This document shows positions 6,558 through 13,000 of a DNA stretch of 15,808 nucleotides, one piece after another; positions within the stretch are counted from its first letter, which is position 1; the number at the start of each line of letters is the position of its first letter. The notes beneath the pieces are model-generated. The model was not told the origin of the DNA. It did not search any database and saw nothing but the letters and a program-made list of their open reading frames with translations. The DNA lies in assembly GCA_017999075.1 (NCBI GenBank), contig JAGOBX010000021.1, positions 1 to 15,808 on the forward strand, in the 5' to 3' direction. Source of the DNA: JAGOBX01 sp017999075 [NCBI: Candidatus Babelota bacterium]. Its GTDB lineage: Bacteria; JAGOBX01. The position numbers and the translations under genes were made by a program.

Positions 6558-7736
6558 ATGAGCAACCAAAAATGGTATTTCGGAAGATACGGCGGGAAAT
6601 TTGCTCCTGAAATTCTTTTACCCGCTTTAACAGAACTTGAACAGATATTTTTTAAATATAAAACTGATAAAAGTTTTATATCTGAATACGAAAAATATTT
6701 AATTGATTATGTCGGAAGACCTACTCCTTTATATTTTGCAGAAAGGTTTTCTTCAAAATATTGCGGAAACAATAAGGTTTTTATTAAAAGAGAAGATTTG
6801 TGTCATACAGGTTCTCATAAACTTAATAATGCTCTTGGTCAGGCTTTACTAACAAAAAAAATCGAAAAAAAAAGGGTTATAGCTGAAACTGGTGCAGGAC
6901 AGCACGGGGTTGCAACAGCTACTGCATGCGCTTTGTTGAATCTTGAATGTGTTGTTTATATGGGAAAAACCGATGTTGAACGGCAGTATCCTAATGTTCA
7001 GAGAATGAAGCTTCTCGGAGCTAAAGTGATACCCGTGGAGTCAGGAAATATGACTCTTAAAGATGCAGTAAATGAAGCTATGAAAGACTGGGTTGCTTCT
7101 CATAAAACCACGCATTATATTTTAGGTTCTGTTATTGGACCATATCCTTTTCCTGAAATAGTATCATTTTTTCAAAGTGTGATAGGAAGAGAAACATCAT
7201 ATCAGTTTAAAAATAAACTTAAAACTAATCCTGATACTATAATCGCATGCGTTGGAGCTGGAAGCAATGCAATAGGAATCTTTAAACATTATATTGATAA
7301 AAAAATCAAATTGGAGCTTTATGGAGTTGAAGCTGGAGGAAAAGGCGTTAATACCGGTGAACATTCAGCTAAACTTTATAAAGGTAAACCCGGAGTTTTA
7401 CATGGAAGTTATACATATTTATTGCAGGATAAAAATGGACAGATAATAGAACCGTATTCAATATCAGCTGGTCTTGATTATCCGGCTGTTGGCCCGGTTC
7501 ATTCTTATTTGAAAGATGAAAAAATAGTAAAATACACCTCTGTTACGGATAGAGAAGCATTGAATGCTGTAAAACTTTTAAGTCAGTCTGAAGGTATAAT
7601 TCCTGCGCTTGAAAGCGCTCATGCAGTAGCGTACTGCTTAAAATATTGTAAAAAAAATCAAAATAAAAAAATTGTAATATGCCTTTCAGGAAGAGGAGAT
7701 AAAGATTTAAATACAATTATTGAAAAGTTGTTTTAA
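6558..7736 (+). CDS. trpB: Tryptophan synthase beta chain (TrpB1 type)
   Basis: This PLP enzyme condenses indole with L-serine to give L-tryptophan. The 392 residues and the motifs match the standard TrpB1 form: HTGSHKLNNALGQ (83-95) with the PLP lysine K88, AETGAGQHG (109-117) with catalytic E110, the phosphate loop GAGSNA (233-238), LDYPAVGP (306-313) and LSGRGDKD (376-383). K168 in TLKDA corresponds to the lysine that contacts the alpha chain in Salmonella (residue 167 there), and the surrounding helix is conserved, so an alpha partner probably exists elsewhere in the genome. No trpA or other trp gene is in the window. The start follows from the family N-terminus (YFGRYGGKFAPE), but the ribosome binding site is poor (AGG at 6540-6542). 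It lies 58 bases after tig with no convincing promoter between, so it is probably in the tig operon. The stop overlaps the next start (TAATG). Confidence 0.97.
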   Translation: MSNQKWYFGRYGGKFAPEILLPALTELEQIFFKYKTDKSFISEYEKYLIDYVGRPTPLYFAERFSSKYCGNNKVFIKREDLCHTGSHKLNNALGQALLTKKIEKKRVIAETGAGQHGVATATACALLNLECVVYMGKTDVERQYPNVQRMKLLGAKVIPVESGNMTLKDAVNEAMKDWVASHKTTHYILGSVIGPYPFPEIVSFFQSVIGRETSYQFKNKLKTNPDTIIACVGAGSNAIGIFKHYIDKKIKLELYGVEAGGKGVNTGEHSAKLYKGKPGVLHGSYTYLLQDKNGQIIEPYSISAGLDYPAVGPVHSYLKDEKIVKYTSVTDREALNAVKLLSQSEGIIPALESAHAVAYCLKYCKKNQNKKIVICLSGRGDKDLNTIIEKLF

Positions 7737-8539
7737 TGCTTACAAAAACAATATTACGTTATTCTGATTTATATATTGAATACGCTAAACAGAATTTTAA
7801 AGTTATGCTTGAATACCGCGCAGATTTTTTTATAGGTGCGTTATCAACTTTTTTTTTACAGCTTGGAAGTATTGCATTTGTTTGGATAATTTTTAATAAT
7901 ATAAAAGATTTAAACGGATGGTCGTTTTATGAAGTTGCTTTTATATTTGCTTTAACGACTATTGCAAAATCAATTAATCATATATTTTTTGATAATTTTT
8001 GGGTTCTTGGATGGCACTATATAAGAACCGGAAATTTTGATATAATTCTTACCAGACCAGTTTCTCCGCTTTTTCAATTGATTGCCAATAAAATTCAGCA
8101 GGACGGTTTTGGAAATTTAATAATAGGTTTGATAATTTTTTTCAAATGTATAATTGAATTAAATTTAAATTTCACGTATATTGACATATTTCTGTTAATT
8201 GTTTTTATAATTTCCGGAGGAATGATTTTTGCCGCTATAAATTTTATAACATGCACTTCTTCATTTTGGATTATTCATTCGCATACTTTAATAAGTTCTG
8301 TTTTTACTTTTCACGAATTTGCATTGTATCCGCTTACAATATTTAAAAAAAGTGTTATAATATTACTTACTTGGGTTATACCTTATGCTTTTTCAAGTTT
8401 TTATCCGTCAAATTATTTTTTAAATAAAGGATTTAAAGAATTATCTTATTTAACTCCGGTAATTGCAATAGTATTGTGGTGTATTGGAATGCAGTTTTGG
8501 AAATCAGGATTGAAGAATTATACCGGAACAGGTTCTTGA
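7736..8539 (+). CDS. ABC-2 type transporter permease (COG3694-like)
   Basis: This 267-residue integral membrane protein has about six hydrophobic segments (around 31-53, 65-83, 125-141, 149-171, 203-223 and 239-255). The cytoplasmic loop has GNFDIILTRPVSPLFQ (99-114), a hallmark of the ABC-2 permease family whose members work with an ATPase and a second similar permease. By family, such complexes export substrates across the inner membrane; the substrate is unknown. Neither the ATPase nor the second permease is in this window. The ATG overlaps the trpB stop by one base and no ribosome binding site is close, so translation is probably coupled to trpB. The pairing with trpB has no obvious biochemical meaning and may be simple operon packing. 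Confidence 0.85.
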   Translation: MLTKTILRYSDLYIEYAKQNFKVMLEYRADFFIGALSTFFLQLGSIAFVWIIFNNIKDLNGWSFYEVAFIFALTTIAKSINHIFFDNFWVLGWHYIRTGNFDIILTRPVSPLFQLIANKIQQDGFGNLIIGLIIFFKCIIELNLNFTYIDIFLLIVFIISGGMIFAAINFITCTSSFWIIHSHTLISSVFTFHEFALYPLTIFKKSVIILLTWVIPYAFSSFYPSNYFLNKGFKELSYLTPVIAIVLWCIGMQFWKSGLKNYTGTGS

Positions 8540-8571
8540 TATTTTAAAATTATAAAGAGGAAATTGTTAAA

Positions 8572-8934
8572 ATGAAAGTACTTATAATTGATGATTCGCC
8601 TATAGCCAGGTTTGAATTAAAAAGTATGCTTCAAAATGTAGGATTCGAAAATTTTTATGAAGCAGAGAACGGTGATGAAGGATTTGAACTTGCTAAAAAC
8701 ATCAAACCTGAAATAATTTCGCTGGATATACTTATGCCTGGAACTGACGGGGTTGAAATATTAAAAAAATTAAGAAAGGAACTACCTGATTCTAAAGTTA
8801 TAATGATTTCAGCTTTAGGCAAACAACATACATTAGTGGAATGTCTTAAAATAGGAGCAGTGAATTTTATAGGTAAACCTTATTTAACAGAACAGGTCGA
8901 AGAAGTATTCGGCTATTATCTGAACCTTAAATAA
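8572..8934 (+). CDS. Stand-alone CheY-like response regulator receiver
   Basis: A single receiver domain of 120 residues with no output domain. The phosphorylation site is intact: acidic pair D7/D8 (IIDDSP), acceptor D52 (SLDILMPGTDG), the switch serine S80 (MISAL) and the conserved lysine K102 (IGKPY). Such proteins signal by binding a partner after phosphorylation, as CheY binds the flagellar motor, or pass phosphate in a relay. No histidine kinase, chemotaxis or flagellar gene lies nearby, so the partner is unknown and I do not call it cheY. AGAGGA at 8556-8561 is a good ribosome binding site 10 bases before the ATG. It is 32 bases after the permease gene and is probably the last gene of that operon. 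Confidence 0.92.
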   Translation: MKVLIIDDSPIARFELKSMLQNVGFENFYEAENGDEGFELAKNIKPEIISLDILMPGTDGVEILKKLRKELPDSKVIMISALGKQHTLVECLKIGAVNFIGKPYLTEQVEEVFGYYLNLK

Positions 8935-8963
8935 ATTTTACTGTGTTAATTAGATAAATTTAT
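8931..8963. terminator. Possible bidirectional terminator between convergent genes
   Basis: ATAAATTT (8931-8938) and AAATTTAT (8956-8963) are perfect inverted copies with a 17-base loop, in the 30-base gap between the receiver gene and rnfB, which end towards each other. The left arm overlaps the receiver stop codon. The arms contain no G or C, so the structure is weak; no better terminator is present for either gene. Confidence 0.3.
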
Positions 8964-8964
8964 G

Positions 8965-9972
8965 TTATGATACGTCAGAATCAATTAATTTTATAGCTTT
9001 GAACCTGCAAGTGTTGTAACATACCTGACATTTAATACATTTCGACTGGTCGATAACATGTTTTTCTTTTTTATTACCGGAAATAGCCTGTACCGGACAT
9101 TTTTTCAAGCATAACCCGCATCCTTTACAATCATCTGTAATTTGAAGTGTTGGTCTTGGAGCGATTGAATCGGTTATTGACTTTATCGGTTTTACAGGAC
9201 ATACTGTATGGCATTTCCCGCAATCTATACATTTGGTATAATCAATTACAGAAAGATTGTTTACTATTTCTATTGCTTGAACCGGACAAATTTTTTTGCA
9301 CAATCCGCATGCTATACATGCAACATCGCACTTAGATTTTGCTGTTTTACCTTTATCGTGATTTTTGCAAGTTACGGACACGTGATTTTTTTCTGATAAT
9401 AATGTGATTATATTTTTTGGACAGGCTGTTACACATGCACCGCATCCCACACATTTTTTTTCTAATATTACAGGAATTTTGCCGTTTTCAAAAGAAATCG
9501 CATTGAATTTACAGACTCTGAAACAATTACCTAACATAAGGCATCCGAATTCGCATAATTTCGGCCCTGTTAGAAGTTTGTTTGCCATTTCGCAATCGTT
9601 AAGTCCTTTATATTCGAATTTGTATCTTATATATTCCTGCTCGCCTCTGCATAAAATTCTTGCAGTCTTGCGGTCGGTTTTTTCCACAGTTGCGCCGAGA
9701 ATATCTGCTATTTTTTCCGCTGTTTTCGACCCGCCTGGCGAACATAACGTGACGCTTACTTTTGATCCCGGTTTTCCAAGAGCTTCAGCATACCCCATAC
9801 ATCCAGGAAAACCGCAGGCTCCGCAATTAGCTTTCGGTAAAATTTCAAATATATCCGACACAGTTTTGTCCACTTCTACAACAAGTTTTTTTGAAGCAAC
9901 GACTAAAAATACAGAAAATGCTACTCCTAAAATTCCTAACAGCATTACAGCTATGATTATTGTTAAATTCAC
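8965..9972 (-). CDS. rnfB: RnfB-like polyferredoxin, long form
   Basis: RnfB is the ferredoxin-interacting subunit of the Rnf membrane complex, which couples electron flow between ferredoxin and NAD+ to an ion gradient. The protein has 335 residues. One N-terminal membrane helix (3-25) is followed by the RnfB-specific cluster domain CGACGFPGC with a fourth cysteine C77 (C50, C53, C58, C77) and the conserved C108 and C127. Six ferredoxin-type cysteine quartets follow: C140-C154, C174-C184, C219-C229, C248-C258, C282-C292 and C312-C322, plus extra cysteines C202 and C215. That suggests up to seven 4Fe-4S clusters, close to the long form of acetogens and unlike the short enterobacterial RsxB (about 190 residues, three clusters). 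The GTG start is supported by AGGAGA at 9979-9984, six bases upstream. No other rnf gene is present and it has its own promoter. An RnfB-like electron carrier for another membrane partner is the alternative. Confidence 0.88.
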   Translation of the reverse strand: MNLTIIIAVMLLGILGVAFSVFLVVASKKLVVEVDKTVSDIFEILPKANCGACGFPGCMGYAEALGKPGSKVSVTLCSPGGSKTAEKIADILGATVEKTDRKTARILCRGEQEYIRYKFEYKGLNDCEMANKLLTGPKLCEFGCLMLGNCFRVCKFNAISFENGKIPVILEKKCVGCGACVTACPKNIITLLSEKNHVSVTCKNHDKGKTAKSKCDVACIACGLCKKICPVQAIEIVNNLSVIDYTKCIDCGKCHTVCPVKPIKSITDSIAPRPTLQITDDCKGCGLCLKKCPVQAISGNKKEKHVIDQSKCIKCQVCYNTCRFKAIKLIDSDVS

Positions 9973-9978
9973 TGAATT

Positions 9979-9984
9979 TCTCCT
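9979..9984 (-). promoter_or_regulatory. Ribosome binding site fixing the rnfB GTG start
   Basis: Read on the minus strand, AGGAGA sits six bases before the GTG at 9972-9970. The start codon also lies exactly at the beginning of the membrane helix, so the non-ATG start is credible. Confidence 0.7.
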
Positions 9985-10037
9985 GATTTTATTTTTTATA
10001 TTTTGGAAACAGTTCCATTGTTAATATAAATGTTTTC

Positions 10038-10047
10038 ACAATATTGT
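10038..10047. promoter_or_regulatory. Palindrome at the rnfB transcription start
   Basis: ACAATATTGT is a perfect 10-bp palindrome covering the expected +1 (near 10045) of the rnfB promoter. On the minus strand it continues as TTGTGAAAAC and a further AACAAT lies at about 10018-10023, so the area holds several ACAAT/ATTGT half-sites. A repressor site is possible, but the sequence is short and AT-rich. Confidence 0.3.
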
Positions 10048-10051
10048 TTAT

Positions 10052-10079
10052 ATTATAATCATTAATTTTTAATCGTCAA
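10052..10079 (-). promoter_or_regulatory. Sigma70-type promoter for rnfB
   Basis: On the minus strand TTGACG (10079-10074) and TATAAT (10057-10052) are spaced by 16 bases. Transcription would start near 10045, giving a leader of about 70 nucleotides. It lies wholly in the 116-base gap after the macroglobulin stop codon, so rnfB need not depend on the upstream gene. No terminator is seen for the macroglobulin gene, so read-through is also possible. Confidence 0.65.
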
Positions 10080-10088
10080 TATAAGTTT

Positions 10089-13000
10089 TTATTTAATGAT
10101 AATTTTTGATCCGAATGAGTTGCCGCGTATATTTTCGTTATACATTAATTCTGCAAATGCAGAAGGATTTGTAAATGTCCCTTCTACTGCAGCTTTAACT
10201 CTGAAATAAAAATTATAATTTCCCTGAGGCAATTCATTATAATAATATCTTATTTCATCATCGAGATACATTGAATATGATGGCTGTAAAGTTAATTTTT
10301 CCGAAGGTTTTGCAATCTCAGATGATATTTCAAGAGCAGGATTCATCGGTTCAAATCCGGCGGCTATAGGAACAGTTACCACTACGAAATTTTTCTTTTT
10401 AGGATTTATCACAGATGTATGGATTTCAATTATGTCTCCTATTTCATAATTTAATGATGTTCCGGGTCTGCTGATTTTGTTTCGCTTAATAATAGAATTA
10501 TCAGCGTCTATTTTAATAAATTCCATATCTACGACGAAACCGCTGTTTTCCTGACCGACCAAATATCCTGCCAATGCAGGAATATAAGATGTTTTAAATG
10601 AAGCAAATACTTTTTTTTCATTTTTTTTCATTACAACTTTTCCTGATTCAGTCAAGTTTGTTTTATAAAACTGCACAGGCGATTTTGAAGTTAACTCAAA
10701 TTTCTCTTTAGTTTTTCCAAGCGTTATTTCGAATTCTGTATTTTCATATTTTTTCTCGGGAATGGAAATAATATCTTTTAATGCCAAAAGAGCAGCGGCA
10801 TTGTTGATAGTGTTTCCCCAGCCATTATCCTTTCCGAGTAAAATCAGTTCATCAATCATCTGGTTCAATTTTGCGTTATTTGAATCGGTTCTCCACAATG
10901 AACGTACCATATTTGAAAGAGTCCGTTTTTCAGGACTTAACACTAAATCAGAATTATTATTTACCGGATAATTTTGAAGTCCTGAATATTTTTCAATTCC
11001 GTTTCTTAATGTAAAAATTGCATTTTCCCACAGTTCTTTTCTTAATTGTTCTAAATATTTTTTTTCAATTTTATTGCTGTTTTCAATTAGAGCAATCATT
11101 AATTTTGATTTTGAGTACAAATCCATATAATTAATTTTTTCATATAATTCTTTTCCATAGGAACTATCAAAATAACCCGCTCTTCCAAGAGAATATAATG
11201 CTTCAACGCGTTCGAGAAAAGACTGGCCGTCTATGAAATTTGAATAATCTGAACGTAAAGCGTTTTGTAAGACAGTTATAGGTCTCGCGAGTAATTTATC
11301 GGAAAATTTATATCCTGCTTTTTTTGCTTCAACAAGAAATTCAACTGTGTATGCGGTAAGATAAACGTATCCTTCACTTCCAGGCCAATATCCGTATAAT
11401 CCGTCAGAATTCAGACATTGTTCTATATAAAAAAAAGTTTCATTGATTTTTTCTTCGATTGATTTGACAAGTTCTTTCATTTTAAAAGAATCAAGGATTC
11501 CTCTTAACGCTACTGCAGAATAAGCTTGGCTTATTTTTTGTTCCAGGCAGCCGTGCGGATATTGAGCAAGATACGATAAAGCATCGGCAGTTTTTAAAAC
11601 GGCGATTTTGTCAGTTGCCATAAATTCGCGAATTAGACTGTTTTCTCTAAATTTTTCTTTTGGAAAAGGGAAACTGTAGTCTGAACCTGCTGTAAGCTCA
11701 GTGTCATACTGGTAAGAAATTTTTTTGCGGTCATCTTTTATAGGAAGGGTTATTTCAAAAGCGTCTCCTGCATTATCATAAATTCTCGTAAGCGATATTT
11801 TTATCTTCATATCTGTTTCGTTGATTTTCCCTGATTTTATAAGTTGCGGCGTTTGAATTTTTATATTGAAAAATAACTGTTCTGCCGCGTCTGATTTAAT
11901 AAAAATATTTTTTTGTGTTTCGCCGATGATTTCCGCGTTTTCAGTTTCAATCTCGCATTTTACATTTCCCGAATCGCCTTCTATAATTCGGCCTATTCCT
12001 CCTGCTTTGAATTCGTCTCCTATTCTTACAAAACGTGGAAGAGCAGGTTGAATAATAACAGGCAGCCGAACTGAAACTACAGATTTTGCAGTGCCGAATT
12101 TTTCTCCTGTTTTGTCGCATACAACAGCACGGATTTTGAAATTAGTCAAGTCGTCTGAAATATTGAATTTTATTGATATAATTCCGGAATCTCCTATTAA
12201 AATTGAAGGATTGTAGTAAGGTACTGTTTTAAAATTTTTTCTAACTGTATTTTTTTTCTTTATGTCTCCGCGTGATTTTCCGTCACCGCCTACTTCTTCA
12301 TTTAATAAAACCTTTCCTATAATTTTATTTCTGTAATCGATAATTCTGACTGAAGAAGGCAAAGGCTTAATCATATTTTTCAGCGGATCAATATTTTTCT
12401 CCTGAGATAGAGATAATACTGCCTCATCAACAAGCCAAAATGTTAATTCTCCGGAAACTGGTTTTAAATTATTATCGGTTATTTCTACTCTAAATTCCAC
12501 TTCGCTTCCCGGTAAAACCGTTCGAGGATGAATTAGTTTAACGTTTATATCATTTTCTACAGGTTTAATTTTTATATAGTTTGTAGAACAGACTGTTTGA
12601 GGCTTGTTTATATCTATTTTAGACTTTTTAATAAAATTGTTGGAATCCGAATTTCTTCCACGTATTAACATAAAATGAGCCGTAAGTTGAGGCGTAAAAT
12701 TTTTTGATATGGGAATTTCTATCACCGCATTTCCATTTTCTACAACAGACCATGAATAAACATTTTTTTCAGGTTCTTCTATTACTGTTAATATGTTTCC
12801 AGTTGAGAACGGGCTTTTAACAACAAGTTTGGCAATTTCTCCTGGGTTGTAGCTGTCTTTATCCGAAACTACTTTAAAAACATTATCTACGGCTTTTTCC
12901 CATGATACAGGTTTATCTGAATCTGATATATAAAAATCAGAAGATACTGCTTGAATTCTTCCTAATCTGTCTTTTCCTTCGATTTCTAAAATATAAACTC

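Noticed and set aside
9147-9396. Two 62-residue plus-strand open frames inside rnfB
   Set aside because: Both are shadows of the rnfB coding strand with no start signals.
9404-10024. 206-residue plus-strand open frame opposite rnfB
   Set aside because: It lies antisense to a well-supported rnfB with all cluster motifs. Its composition (many His, Pro and Phe) is what the complement of cysteine codons gives, and it has no ribosome binding site or family match.
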